From Rhodobacteraceae bacterium HTCC2150 (lineage in GTDB: Bacteria > Pseudomonadota > Alphaproteobacteria > Rhodobacterales > Rhodobacteraceae), in the NCBI GenBank assembly GCA_000169395.1, contig AAXZ01000008.1, forward strand, positions 39,169 to 103,168: a DNA stretch of 64,000 bases. The letters are read 5' to 3'. A program made the translations under genes and the position numbers. Positions 54,055 to 63,180 of this stretch are shown here, in pieces; within the stretch, counting starts at the first letter, position 1, and the number at the start of each line of letters is the position of its first letter. The notes under the pieces are model-generated. The model worked only from the letters and a program-made list of their open reading frames with translations, searched no databases and was not told the DNA's origin.

Positions 54055-54861
54055 TTAGTCTTCTTTGCGGCCGTATTTGTGTGGTGCCCAAAGACGCTTG
54101 TTTGTCAGGTACAAAAGAACTGACAACAAGGCCATCAGAATAACCGCAACAAGACCGGTAAATTTACGGTCTTCAAGTTTTGGTTCAGCTGTCCACATTA
54201 AAAACGCTGCAACGTCTTCTGAAACATGGTGAAGGTCGTTTGCGTGACCATCAGTAAATTCAACGTCGCCACCTTCTTTTGACAATGGCGGTGCCATTGC
54301 GATCCAGCCACCAGGGAACGCTGTATTTTCATACAGTGTTGTGCCAGCTTCTTCTTTTTCCTTGCCTGTGTAACCAGTCAAGATTGCGACGATATATTCT
54401 GGACCACCAAAACCTTTGAGCAACTGATTGATACCAAGACCGTATGGGCCGTGGAATGCAGCGCGCGCTTTGGCCATCAAAGACAGATCAGGCGCGTTTT
54501 CAAGGTTGGAACCAGGGAAGTTGTCATTTGGCGTGGCCGCACGAAAATCATCCAATTCTGCGTCAAAAACTTCAAAGTTTTCTTTGGCATAGGCACGAAC
54601 GCGATCCATCGGAATCTCTGGACCACCAGCGTCACCCAATGTGCGGATTGGCACATATTGCAAGCCGTGACAGGCAGAACAAACCTCAGAGTAGATTTGC
54701 AGACCACGTTGCAACTGATAATCATCATAGCTGCCAAAAGGACCATCAAAGCTGAAGTCGATGTTTTCGATGTGACCGCTGCCACCACCGGCTGCCGAAG
54801 CAACACCGGTAGATAATGCAAAAGCAGTCGCAGCGGATAGGATTAGTGTTTTGATACGCAC
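54055..54861 (-). CDS. petC: Cytochrome c1 (bc1 complex)
   Basis: 268 residues from a GTG at 54861 preceded by 'gggaaaggaaaataca'; an ATG at 54879 overlapping the petB stop is the alternative. Signal peptide ([19 protein letters not shown]), haem c motif 'CSACH', the distal haem ligand Met in 'IAMAPPL', and a C-terminal membrane anchor ([14 protein letters not shown]). It carries electrons from the Rieske centre to soluble or membrane cytochrome c. Last gene of petABC. Confidence 0.95.
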   Translation of the reverse strand: MRIKTLILSAATAFALSTGVASAAGGGSGHIENIDFSFDGPFGSYDDYQLQRGLQIYSEVCSACHGLQYVPIRTLGDAGGPEIPMDRVRAYAKENFEVFDAELDDFRAATPNDNFPGSNLENAPDLSLMAKARAAFHGPYGLGINQLLKGFGGPEYIVAILTGYTGKEKEEAGTTLYENTAFPGGWIAMAPPLSKEGGDVEFTDGHANDLHHVSEDVAAFLMWTAEPKLEDRKFTGLVAVILMALLSVLLYLTNKRLWAPHKYGRKED

Positions 54862-54878
54862 TGTATTTTCCTTTCCCA

Positions 54879-56210
54879 TTACTTAGCGTCAGACGAGTTA
54901 GACCCGCCCTTGCCATAGTGGGCATTAAAGTCTTCTTCGATGGTTGCCGGAGTTGGCAGCGGTTTCTCAATCACGCCAAGCAAAGGCAGAAGGACCAAGA
55001 AGTAACCAAACCAATAAGTCGAGGCGATCAAGGCAATGATGCCATAGATACCTTCAGCAGGTTGAGCACCACACCACATCAAAACGAGGAAATCGATGAC
55101 CAACAAAGCGAACCACCATTTGAACTGTGGACGATATTTGCCTGAACGAACGCTGGATGTGTCCAACCAAGGCGCCAGCGCCATAACAGCGATCGCACCA
55201 AACATGGCCAGAACACCGAACAGTTTCGCGTCAACGATACCACCAGTGATAAAGCTGGCGATCTGAACAACCCATACGTCGCCAGTAAAGGCACGCAAGA
55301 TTGCGTAGAAAGGCAAGAAATACCATTCAGGCACAATGTGCGCAGGTGTCGCCAAAGCGTTTGCTTCGATGTAGTTGTCAGGGTGGCCCAAGAAGTTTGG
55401 CATAAAGCCAACAATCGCAAAGAACACGACCATGATCACGGCCAGCGCGAACAAGTCTTTCATCACGAAGTATGGCCAGAATGGAAGCGTGTCTTTCTTG
55501 ACGTCTTCTTTAGATGTGCGACGCACGTCAACACCAGTTGGGTTGTTGTTGCCTGTTGTGTGGAATGCCCAGATGTGAAGGATCACAAGGCCGGCAATCA
55601 CGAATGGCAACAAATAGTGCAAGCTGAAGAAGCGGTTCAACGTGGCGTTATCAACGGCAGGACCGCCTAACAACAACGTCTGGATTGGCTCACCCACCAA
55701 TGGGATCGCACCAAACAAACCAGTAATAACCGTCGCACCCCAGAATGACATTTGGCCCCAAGGCAAAACATAGCCCATGAAACCAGCGCCCATCATTAGA
55801 AGATAGATCAACATACCAATAATCCATGTGATTTCACGCGGGGCCTTGTAAGACCCGTAATAAAGACCACGGAAAATGTGCATATATACCGCAAAGAAGA
55901 ACAGCGATGCGCCGTTCATGTGCAAGTAACGGATAAAGTGTCCGCCATTCACGTTACGCATGATGTGCTCGATAGAAGCAAAGGCCATGTCAACGTGTGG
56001 CGTGTAGTGCATCACCAAGATGATGCCGGTAATGATTTGCAATGCCAGACAGAAAGTCAGAACAATGCCCCAGATCCACATCCAGTTCAGGTTCTTTGGC
56101 GTTGGGATCATCAGCGTGCCATAAAGCAGGCCAACGATAGGTAAACGGCTGTCCAACCACTTTTCAGCGTTGGATTTGGGTTCGTAATGATCGTGAGGAA
56201 TTCCAGACAT
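54879..56210 (-). CDS. petB: Cytochrome b (bc1 complex)
   Basis: 443 residues, eight membrane spans. Two histidine pairs for haems bL and bH lie in '[10 protein letters not shown]...[21 protein letters not shown]' (residues ~66-105) and '[22 protein letters not shown]'; the quinol-oxidation site has the conserved '[10 protein letters not shown]'. Some Rhodobacter papers use fbcB. Third of the chain: Rieske gene upstream, cytochrome c1 immediately downstream with a stop/start overlap. Confidence 0.96.
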   Translation of the reverse strand: MSGIPHDHYEPKSNAEKWLDSRLPIVGLLYGTLMIPTPKNLNWMWIWGIVLTFCLALQIITGIILVMHYTPHVDMAFASIEHIMRNVNGGHFIRYLHMNGASLFFFAVYMHIFRGLYYGSYKAPREITWIIGMLIYLLMMGAGFMGYVLPWGQMSFWGATVITGLFGAIPLVGEPIQTLLLGGPAVDNATLNRFFSLHYLLPFVIAGLVILHIWAFHTTGNNNPTGVDVRRTSKEDVKKDTLPFWPYFVMKDLFALAVIMVVFFAIVGFMPNFLGHPDNYIEANALATPAHIVPEWYFLPFYAILRAFTGDVWVVQIASFITGGIVDAKLFGVLAMFGAIAVMALAPWLDTSSVRSGKYRPQFKWWFALLVIDFLVLMWCGAQPAEGIYGIIALIASTYWFGYFLVLLPLLGVIEKPLPTPATIEEDFNAHYGKGGSNSSDAK

Positions 56211-56221
56211 GTCGCTCTCCC

Positions 56222-56782
56222 TTAACCCAGTTTAATTGTGTCAGCGTCGACGAATTCGGCGACAGGTACAGGCAAGTTGCGTGGCGCAGGACCCTTACGA
56301 ATACGACCAGACGTATCGTAGTGCGAACCGTGACATGGGCAGAACCAACCACCAAAGTCGCCAGCTTCATTGCCGATTGGCACACAACCAAGGTGCGTAC
56401 ATACGCCAATCATCACCAACCATTCGCCAGCTTCGTCCAAAGAACGGTTAGCGTCAGAGGCATCAGTATCAGGTTTATTTGAGTTTTCTGAACCCTGATC
56501 AATTAGATCTGCAAGTTCCACGGCCTTAGCATCGGCAATTTCTGCCTCAGTGCGACGGCGAATAAATACGGGCTTACCCAGGTATTTAACCGTCAACTGT
56601 GTGCCTGGCTCAACGCCACTTACATCCACACGGATCGAGGACAAAGCCTGCACATCCGCAGATGGGTTCATTTGGTTGACCAATGGCCATACCGCCGCAC
56701 CAGCTGCAACAGCGCCAGTACCGGCGGTTGCATAATAAAGGAAATCGCGGCGAGTGCCTTCGTGATCGTCTGCGTGTGACAC
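56222..56782 (-). CDS. petA: Ubiquinol-cytochrome c reductase iron-sulfur (Rieske) subunit
   Basis: 186 residues from a GTG at 56782 with 'aacggagaaacgctc' as ribosome-binding site. I rejected the longer frame to 56953 because homology starts at '[20 protein letters not shown]'. A twin-arginine-type N-terminus (TRRDFL) serves as membrane anchor; the [2Fe-2S] ligands are in 'CTHLGC' and 'CPCHGSHYD'. First gene of petABC. The 215 bp to the divergent gene at 56998 must contain its promoter; I see no other gene there. Confidence 0.96.
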   Translation of the reverse strand: MSHADDHEGTRRDFLYYATAGTGAVAAGAAVWPLVNQMNPSADVQALSSIRVDVSGVEPGTQLTVKYLGKPVFIRRRTEAEIADAKAVELADLIDQGSENSNKPDTDASDANRSLDEAGEWLVMIGVCTHLGCVPIGNEAGDFGGWFCPCHGSHYDTSGRIRKGPAPRNLPVPVAEFVDADTIKLG

Positions 56783-56997
56783 GAGCGTTTCTCCGTTGTT
56801 TCGACCCAAAACGGGCCCATAGATTCGGGGGCCGCACCTTATGCACAGCCTATCGACGCCGTTCCTAACCGCCCAAACGCGCCACGTCCAGCCATCACGA
56901 AGTCGCACGCGGCGCGGATTGTCGCAGGGATTAAGTTCTGCTAGGCTTTTCAACGTGTAAATTTGATTTTTCTCAAAAGTTATTTAAGGAATTGGCA

Positions 56998-57795
56998 ATG
57001 GAAGACGATATTGGTGTTTCCCTCATCCCTGTACCTACTGCAAATGCTGAACTGACCGGCGATTTGGTTCCCTCTTTTTTCAAGCTGCCCGATGAACTTG
57101 ATAAATTAAAGGATCTTGAGGGGCATCTCATCAATGTCATTGTCGTTTGCGCGCTTTTGGCGGTTTTGGTGGTCATCCTTGTTCAATTCATCAAAATCAT
57201 AATTCGCCGCCCATTTTACAGTTTTGTTGTGCGTCAGTGGTTAAATTCATTGGCGCCCTCTGAAACAATGAATGAGCGAATAAAGGATTTGATCCACGAT
57301 CTTCAGAACCGTGAACTAGAAGGACGCCGTATTGAAAACCCGTTTCGCTACAACGGGTACGTCTATACGTTGTCTCGCGCTTTGTTCATGAAGCGTGTTG
57401 AAAACTCTTGCCACCAAATTCTGAATTATCCGCGCGAAAATCCACGTATGTTTGCCGCAATCACCGATGGCGTGGCCCCGCGTGATGCTTTGGCATATCT
57501 CAGCCACGATTTTGAAACAGACGATTCTGGGCATTCAAACACCCGCGCATTTGATCGGGTTAACCAAGCCGTGGACAACAATTTGGACAGCCTGCAATTG
57601 ATGCTCACCCAAAAATGGATATTTTTGGTACGCGGACTTGCCTTGATCGTCGGGATTTCCATTGCCTTTTCATTCATTGCAATTGCCGGAACAGTTGGCA
57701 AAAGCGAACTGATCGTTGTTTTTGGCATTGGTATCTTGGCCGGTTTCATGGCCTCGATATTCTATTACCTCTTTAGTCGTCTGTGGCGTGAATGA
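56998..57795 (+). CDS. Membrane protein of unknown function
   Basis: 265 residues from the ATG at 56998 ('aagga' seven bases upstream; a TTG at 56992 is possible). One span near the N-terminus (VIVVCALLAVLVVILVQFI), a cytosolic middle of about 120 residues, and two spans at the C-terminus (IFLVRGLALIVGISIAFSFIA and LIVVFGIGILAGFMASIFYYL). No family recognised. Its stop overlaps the ATG of the DUF900 hydrolase (ATGA), so the two proteins are made together. Confidence 0.7.
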   Translation: MEDDIGVSLIPVPTANAELTGDLVPSFFKLPDELDKLKDLEGHLINVIVVCALLAVLVVILVQFIKIIIRRPFYSFVVRQWLNSLAPSETMNERIKDLIHDLQNRELEGRRIENPFRYNGYVYTLSRALFMKRVENSCHQILNYPRENPRMFAAITDGVAPRDALAYLSHDFETDDSGHSNTRAFDRVNQAVDNNLDSLQLMLTQKWIFLVRGLALIVGISIAFSFIAIAGTVGKSELIVVFGIGILAGFMASIFYYLFSRLWRE

Positions 57796-58682
57796 TCGGC
57801 GATTATCCTGAAATAAGTTTTCGTACGCGTGACGCAGGGGGTGATGTACGCAACAGCCCCCTTGAGGCGCGTGAAGGCGCGTTTCGCCGGGCGCGCAACA
57901 TAACCCTATTGGTTCACGGATTTAACACCGACATCACAAGGGCACGCGAAGCTTATGCTGCTATGGCTAAAAACCTACCCGCTGAGGAACGTGAAACGAT
58001 ATTTCATTTGTTCTGGCCAGGCGACGTCACAGAATCGCGTCTTACCAGTGGGCTGAGGTATGCCGAAGTGCCAAATCGTGCCCGCGACTGCGCAGATATG
58101 ATGGCCGAATTCATGATGGAGGAATTTGAGGCACGCGCCGATCACGACCCTTCCACCACAGAAGTTCGGATCATAGCGCATTCTCTTGGGTGCCGTCTTA
58201 CATTGGAACTATGCCAGCGATTGCGATTTGCGGGCGGTTATAAGGTTAAAGAAGTTGTATTAATGGCCGCCGCCGTTCCCCGATATATGGCCGCAAACTC
58301 TGGGCGGTTTAATTTAGGGAAAACAGGTGGCAAGGAGGGCACGCTGGTTTTGCATTCTAAAAAGGACAAAATTCTTTTTGCCTTTTTTAAAACAGGCCAA
58401 CGATATGAAAGCGAATACTTTGAAGATATCGACAATGGCCGCGCTGCCTTGGGTCGCTTTGGCTTGCAAGGCTTGGGCATCAAGAAGGGCTCGATAAACG
58501 AAGAAAAGACTGAACACGATCACGGCGATTACTGGACCTCCCCTAGTGTTTCTCAATCGATCACAAACCAATTTAAAGGGCCCGTTCGCAATGAACCGCG
58601 TAAAGTTGGAAAAGGTCGAAATGTTTCCAACTCGCATTCCGTGCAAGGCCGCATGAGACCGCAAGGGCGTCGATTGGGATAG
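57792..58682 (+). CDS. Alpha/beta hydrolase (DUF900-type)
   Basis: 296 residues. 'NITLLVHGFNTDITRAREAYA' is the oxyanion-loop motif of DUF900 hydrolases, and 'VRIIAHSLGCRLTLEL' the nucleophile elbow. The His of the triad is probably the one in a late 'DHGDYW' segment. The C-terminal ~30 residues are basic. Encoded in overlap with the membrane protein upstream, possibly a membrane-tethered esterase pair. Substrate unknown. Confidence 0.78.
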   Translation: MIGDYPEISFRTRDAGGDVRNSPLEAREGAFRRARNITLLVHGFNTDITRAREAYAAMAKNLPAEERETIFHLFWPGDVTESRLTSGLRYAEVPNRARDCADMMAEFMMEEFEARADHDPSTTEVRIIAHSLGCRLTLELCQRLRFAGGYKVKEVVLMAAAVPRYMAANSGRFNLGKTGGKEGTLVLHSKKDKILFAFFKTGQRYESEYFEDIDNGRAALGRFGLQGLGIKKGSINEEKTEHDHGDYWTSPSVSQSITNQFKGPVRNEPRKVGKGRNVSNSHSVQGRMRPQGRRLG

Positions 58683-58761
58683 ATTTCAGTCACCCTGAAA
58701 GCTTTGCAATCACGCGTGCGATACAATATCACCGAGAAAACCAAGCAAATCGGCGCCGTCA

Positions 58762-59367
58762 ATGTCCCTAAGTTCCAAAATTTCCCAACGCAGCATCAAG
58801 ATCAGCATCATTCTAATTTTGATCCTTACTGTTTTGGTTAGCGAAAAGCGGGCTGAACGGTATGGCGATAACTTTCAAATCGTTCTGCCTTTGATGGCTT
58901 TAGGCTGTAATGTAGTGAATGGCAGTGCGGGTGAGTATTTTGTCCGTTATTTGGGCATGTTCTTTACGACACACGGCTTCAAGCGCGGTTTGGGGGAAAT
59001 TCCATTAAATACCCGCCCCAATGGAAAAACCCACGGCTTTCCGAGCGGGCATACCTCGACGGCCGTCTTTGGCGCATCCTCACTTGTGAGCGATTGCATT
59101 ACCAGTTCGCCAATCGTGAAAGGTGTTGTAATTGTCACGGCTGGATTTGTCGGCGCCAGTCGCATTGAATCTGAAAACCACAATATTTGGCAAGTGTTAG
59201 CAGGCGTTTTGGTTGGATGGTTTTGGGATCGGGCAGCCCGAAAACCCGGGCCGGTGCGTCGTATTGCCTTGAAACTGTTTAGCCCAATTAGAAGAGGTTT
59301 TCATTTCCTCACCCGCCCGTTAACTTGGCTTATCAATAAATTTTCCATTCAAGGAACGAACAAATGA
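58762..59367 (+). CDS. PAP2-like (lipid phosphatase family) membrane protein
   Basis: 201 residues. The PAP2 signature is recognisable: 'RPNGKTHGFPSGHTSTAVFG' (the P-S-G-H motif) and 'GASRIESENHNIWQVLAG' (S-R-x5-H). The acid that normally follows the catalytic His by three or four residues is replaced (NIWQ rather than xxxD), and the K-x6-R-P motif is only partly visible, so activity is uncertain. An N-terminal signal or span is present. It overlaps the start of the outer-membrane protein gene by four bases. Confidence 0.75.
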   Translation: MSLSSKISQRSIKISIILILILTVLVSEKRAERYGDNFQIVLPLMALGCNVVNGSAGEYFVRYLGMFFTTHGFKRGLGEIPLNTRPNGKTHGFPSGHTSTAVFGASSLVSDCITSSPIVKGVVIVTAGFVGASRIESENHNIWQVLAGVLVGWFWDRAARKPGPVRRIALKLFSPIRRGFHFLTRPLTWLINKFSIQGTNK

Positions 59368-60020
59368 TTCGTACGACCACAGCATCAATCGCGTTAACTG
59401 CCGCAATGGCTATGTCAACGTCTGCCGCTGAATTTGAGATCAGCGCATATACTGGTTTTCAAACAGCACCTCACAGCAGAGTGGATGTGGTTGGCAACAA
59501 TGGTGGCAACAAATCAATTGGTGCCGGCTGGGAAGGCCGCTCATTTGAAATGCCCCCTTATTATGGCCTCCGCGGCACTTGGTGGATCAACGATAAATGG
59601 GGTGTAGGTGCTGAATTTAACCACGCCAAAGTATACGCAGATGCATCAACATTGACTGCAAATAGTCTTAGCGTTTTAGAATTTTCTGACGGTATCAACT
59701 ATCTGACTGTGAATGGATGGCGTCGTTGGCAAAATCCTAATAGCCGCTGGACACCTTATGCAGGTGCTGGAATCGGCCTTTCAATTCCGCATGTCGAATA
59801 TCAAGCCACTAGTGGCTCGCAGACATATGAATACCAGGTAACCGGCGCAGTCGTTCAACTTGTTGGTGGTGTTTCTTATGCAATCAACGACACTTGGTCA
59901 CTGTATGGTGAATACAAGGGCGCTTATTCAATGAACAAAGCTGATCTAGTTGGCGGCGGCACCTTGGAAACAAACATTATCACCAACGCGTTAAATGTCG
60001 GTGTCAGCTACAGCTTCTAA
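59364..60020 (+). CDS. Outer-membrane beta-barrel protein
   Basis: 218 residues with a signal peptide (IRTTTASIALTAAMAMSTSA, cleavage near residue 21), alternating amphipathic strands rich in Tyr, Trp and Gly ('YYGLRGTWWINDKWGVGAEFNH', 'WTPYAGAGIGLSIPHVEY'), and the terminal Phe ('VGVSYSF') needed for BAM insertion. Eight strands would fit its length, as in OmpA/Opa-like or lipid A-modifying barrels. Coupled to the PAP2-like gene, so a joint role in envelope lipids is possible. Confidence 0.8.
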   Translation: MIRTTTASIALTAAMAMSTSAAEFEISAYTGFQTAPHSRVDVVGNNGGNKSIGAGWEGRSFEMPPYYGLRGTWWINDKWGVGAEFNHAKVYADASTLTANSLSVLEFSDGINYLTVNGWRRWQNPNSRWTPYAGAGIGLSIPHVEYQATSGSQTYEYQVTGAVVQLVGGVSYAINDTWSLYGEYKGAYSMNKADLVGGGTLETNIITNALNVGVSYSF

Positions 60021-60445
60021 CTAAGAACAAGCGACATATCACGGTGAGGGATGCCAGCATCCAAATATTCTGGCCCCTCCGCCACAAAACCAAGTTTTTC
60101 ATAAAACGGTATCGCATAGGTTTGCGAACCTAAAATTGCCGATTGAAATCCTTGTGCCTTTGCCTCTTTCAACACAAAACGCATTAATTCCGCGCCTAAC
60201 CCTGTGCCACGATGGCTTTTGGCCACACAGACACGTTGAATTTTAGCCTTGTCACCTTTGGGTAAAATCCGCGCGGCGGCAATCGGTGTATCATTTTGTT
60301 TAGCTAAATAATGCGCGCAGGCATTCTCTAATTCATCAACTTCAAGATCAGCCGGCACATTTTGTTCATCTATAAAAACGTCCGCCCGAATGGCGCGACA
60401 TTTTGATTGATCCGCTTCTGACACAGCCGCTAGAAAAGTGATCAT
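60017..60445 (-). CDS. GNAT family N-acetyltransferase
   Basis: 142 residues. 'IQRVCVAKSHRGTGLGAELMRFVL' holds the acetyl-CoA pyrophosphate loop (R-G-x-G-x-G) and 'GFQSAILGSQTYAIPFYEKLGF' the C-terminal motif of the ElaA/GNAT branch. Acceptor unknown. It overlaps the GST gene by four bases (ATGA) and ends at the 3' end of the barrel-protein gene. Confidence 0.88.
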   Translation of the reverse strand: MITFLAAVSEADQSKCRAIRADVFIDEQNVPADLEVDELENACAHYLAKQNDTPIAAARILPKGDKAKIQRVCVAKSHRGTGLGAELMRFVLKEAKAQGFQSAILGSQTYAIPFYEKLGFVAEGPEYLDAGIPHRDMSLVLS

Positions 60446-61053
60446 TTTGGATCTACCGGCACCGTTGCCAGCATGGAAGGACGTTTAGAAAACTCCGCAT
60501 ACCAACTTGCCAAAGCAACATTTTCAGAACGCCAATCGCGCGCCGAATGGCGAAAATCAACATAGCCAAGTGCGGCCCCAACCGCGATGTGGCCGATATC
60601 CATGGGTCCACTTAAGTGTGCCATCCAACGTTCATTCAAGACGTTACATGCACGGCTAATTTTTCCCCATTGCCCTTCGGCAAACGCCGCCATTTGCTTT
60701 TCTTCGGGCCGAACCCTTGCCTCATATGTTAGCAACAATGCAGCGTCTAAAATTCCGTCTGCTGTGGCTTCAAGTGTTAAAGTTTCCCAAATAGAACTTT
60801 CCGGATAAAACGCCGCATCTGCACGATCATTTAGGTACCGTGTAATAACGCGACTGTCGTAGATCGCCCCACCATCAGGACGTTCAAGTGCAGGGATTTT
60901 GCCCAAAGGATTCTGCGCCAAAGGCATTTTAGATGCATCAAGCGGGCTGCCTGTCGCAAAAACCAACTCAACATCATCAAGCTGGCCGGTTTCATGTAAT
61001 AAAACGATGCATTTGCGTGCATATGGCGATGTCGGTGCTTGATACAATTTCAT
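60442..61053 (-). CDS. Glutathione S-transferase family protein
   Basis: 203 residues. N-terminal domain 'LYQAPTSPYARKCIVLLHETG' with the active-site Ser-Pro-Tyr, 'PLGKIPALERPDGGAIYDSRVITRYL' with the glutathione-binding D-S motif; C-terminal helical domain 'DIGHIAVGAALGYVDFR'. Second GST in the window and not closely similar to the one at 13942. In a four-gene same-strand run YqgE, PaiB, GST, GNAT. Confidence 0.9.
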   Translation of the reverse strand: MKLYQAPTSPYARKCIVLLHETGQLDDVELVFATGSPLDASKMPLAQNPLGKIPALERPDGGAIYDSRVITRYLNDRADAAFYPESSIWETLTLEATADGILDAALLLTYEARVRPEEKQMAAFAEGQWGKISRACNVLNERWMAHLSGPMDIGHIAVGAALGYVDFRHSARDWRSENVALASWYAEFSKRPSMLATVPVDPK

Positions 61054-61065
61054 GTCAGTTTTCCT

Positions 61066-61701
61066 TTATGTCTCGCCAGCCACCGCCAGCATCCAATCGC
61101 GCAATTGATCAACTTCTTGGCCAATTCCTGCCGCTGCAACACCGTGTGCGGCACGATGACGGGCCGCTTCGGTTTTGTTTTGATTAAGTTTCCACGTGCT
61201 TTGCAGATCATCAATGCGAAGTCGGCAAGGCACAATCATTCGCATCATTTTGGTCAAAACATCCGGAGTCATCTTGTCAGATTTCCACGGGGCTTTACCG
61301 TTGATCCGCTGTTCAAATTGTGCCGACAATCGATCCAAGACACCGCTCAGTTCACCTTGGTCCAAGATCGACAATTCACCCCGCAAATGTACTGCAACAT
61401 AGTTCCAAGTTTGTACTTGGTCTTCGACCCCATACCAATCTGGCGAAATGTAGCTGTGCGGACCTGTGACAGATAGAACAACACGTTGAGGTTCTTTTAT
61501 TTCCCGCAAAATCGGGTTTGACCGCACAAGGTGTAATTCAACTTCGCTTGCGTCCTCAGACAACACAAAAGGGACATGGGCAAGCAATGGGCCACCCTCG
61601 GCATTTATTGCGAGTGTTCCAAAGCTGCGCTGCCGAAGCAATTGGATGGAATCGCCTTCGTCATGTCGGCGAAAAATCTGGTTAGGATGCATGTTAAGCA
61701 C
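61066..61701 (-). CDS. FMN-binding negative transcriptional regulator (PaiB family)
   Basis: 211 residues. Begins 'NQIFRRHDEGDSIQLLRQRSFGTLAI', then 'AHVPFVL' and 'SYISPDWY' and 'VPTWNYVAVH'-like 'VQTWNYVAVHLRG', all characteristic of PaiB-like FMN-binding split-barrel proteins. In Bacillus PaiB is tied to repression of sporulation and protease genes; role elsewhere is unclear. Start overlaps the stop of yqgE by eight bases. Confidence 0.87.
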   Translation of the reverse strand: MLNMHPNQIFRRHDEGDSIQLLRQRSFGTLAINAEGGPLLAHVPFVLSEDASEVELHLVRSNPILREIKEPQRVVLSVTGPHSYISPDWYGVEDQVQTWNYVAVHLRGELSILDQGELSGVLDRLSAQFEQRINGKAPWKSDKMTPDVLTKMMRMIVPCRLRIDDLQSTWKLNQNKTEAARHRAAHGVAAAGIGQEVDQLRDWMLAVAGET

Positions 61702-62269
61702 GCCCCCCTTCAGCAGATAACATCAAGGGATCAATCCCCATTGAACGAATGGCGGATGCCCATTTATCGACGCTGCCTGTGCCAAAAACCAATTCAGCGC
61801 TACTATCGGTCGTCAGCCACCCGTTTTCCTGTAATTCAGCCTCTAATTGACCAGGTGCCCAACCGGCATAGCCAAGCGCAAGAAAGCTTTGGTCCGGCCC
61901 GCCCCCGGTTGCAATGTCTTCAAGAACATCCAAGGTCGCGCTCATCGCGAAAGTTTCATCCACCTTAAGTGTCGCCTCGGTCGCCTCATATTCGGCCGAA
62001 TGCAAAACAAACCCGCGACCATGTTCAACAGGACCACCGAAATGCACCATGATAGATGCCGCTGTATCAGCCTGCTCAATGCCCATCTGTTTTAGCAGTT
62101 CATCAAGCTTCACTTCGGGTGCGGGTTTATTGATAATCAACCCCATCGCACCTTCGTCAGAATGCGCGCACATAAAAATAACGCTCTTTTCAAAGCGTGG
62201 ATCGCCCATCCCCGGCATTGCGATTAATAATTTACCAGACAGGTCGGATGATTGAAGTGTGTTGTTCAT
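61694..62269 (-). CDS. YqgE/AlgH family protein
   Basis: 191 residues from the ATG at 62269 (MNNTLQSSDLSGKLLIAMPGM), where family similarity begins. 'GKLLIAMPGMGDPRFEKSVIFMCAHSDEGAMGLIINKP' in the first 60 residues and 'FLALGYAGWAPGQLEAELQENGW' are hallmarks of this family (DUF179). Cytosolic, function not established. First gene of the four-gene run; divergent from the DsbD-like gene. Confidence 0.9.
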   Translation of the reverse strand: MNNTLQSSDLSGKLLIAMPGMGDPRFEKSVIFMCAHSDEGAMGLIINKPAPEVKLDELLKQMGIEQADTAASIMVHFGGPVEHGRGFVLHSAEYEATEATLKVDETFAMSATLDVLEDIATGGGPDQSFLALGYAGWAPGQLEAELQENGWLTTDSSAELVFGTGSVDKWASAIRSMGIDPLMLSAEGGRA

Positions 62270-62373
62270 TTCTAAAAGATGCGGTGGCCAAGGCAAAGAT
62301 ACAAGGGCAACTGTAACGAAACATCGCCTTAATGTGACTTTCACTTGATCCAAATACCCCTATGATCTGGCGA

Positions 62374-63180
62374 ATGAAAAATCACTTCCTCTCGATCATT
62401 TTTGCGACGGCCTTCGCGCTGTCATTTTCACCTGCACAGGCCCAAGTGCCGCCCGTTGATGAACTGGTTCAACTGAAAGTGTTACCAGGTTGGCGGCTGG
62501 CAAATGGCAATCATATGATTGGCGTCGAATTGACCTTGGCAGAAGGGTGGAAAACCTATTGGCGAAATCCTGGTGACGCAGGCATTCCGCCTGAATTCAA
62601 TTTGAGCCGATCAAAAAACCTAGCAGGTTTTGCAACCCATTGGCCTACCCCAAATATTTATGAAGACTACGGCACAATGGCCATTGGCTATAAAGATCGG
62701 GTGGTCTTTCCAATTGAATTGAGTCCTCGAAATGAAAGTCGCGCAATCAATCTAAAAGGCACCTTAGATTTGGGTGTTTGTGCCGAAGTTTGTATTCCAG
62801 TCGATCTAGGGTTTGGTATCAAACTTTCAGCGAGCGACGACAAAGTTGATCCACAAATAAGTGCGGCCTTGGCCAAAAAACCAACCCGCGCGCGCAACAA
62901 ATTTGATTGCGACGTCCGCCCCATTAAGAACGGAATTATGTTGGAAACCACCCTGCGACAACCAAAGCTGGGTGAAAACGAGGTTCTGGTTCTAGAGGTG
63001 AATGGCGTAGATCTTTGGGTTGCAAGTACAGAGCTTCAACGCAACGGATCAAGGGTGACAGGCAAAACCAAAATCATTAATGTTGCTGGAAATGGCGTTA
63101 GCTTTGCCCGCGATCAGGTTCGTTTAACCCTGTTGTCCAATAATGGTGCTGTTGAATCCTTAGGATGTGCGAAGGGGTGA
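62374..63180 (+). CDS. DsbD-alpha-like (thiol-disulfide interchange N-terminal) protein
   Basis: 268 residues from the ATG at 62374, which gives a clean signal peptide (NHFLSIIFATAFALSFSPAQAQ); 62362 is the alternative. The mature domain has 'LTLAEGWKTYWRNPGDAGIPPEF', 'VVFPIEL' and 'LDLGVCAEVCIPVD' with a C-x3-C pair, as in the N-terminal domain of DsbD and related DUF-type proteins. Probably a periplasmic thiol-redox protein for cytochrome c or copper handling. Its end overlaps the RND gene by 21 bp convergently. Confidence 0.78.
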   Translation: MKNHFLSIIFATAFALSFSPAQAQVPPVDELVQLKVLPGWRLANGNHMIGVELTLAEGWKTYWRNPGDAGIPPEFNLSRSKNLAGFATHWPTPNIYEDYGTMAIGYKDRVVFPIELSPRNESRAINLKGTLDLGVCAEVCIPVDLGFGIKLSASDDKVDPQISAALAKKPTRARNKFDCDVRPIKNGIMLETTLRQPKLGENEVLVLEVNGVDLWVASTELQRNGSRVTGKTKIINVAGNGVSFARDQVRLTLLSNNGAVESLGCAKG

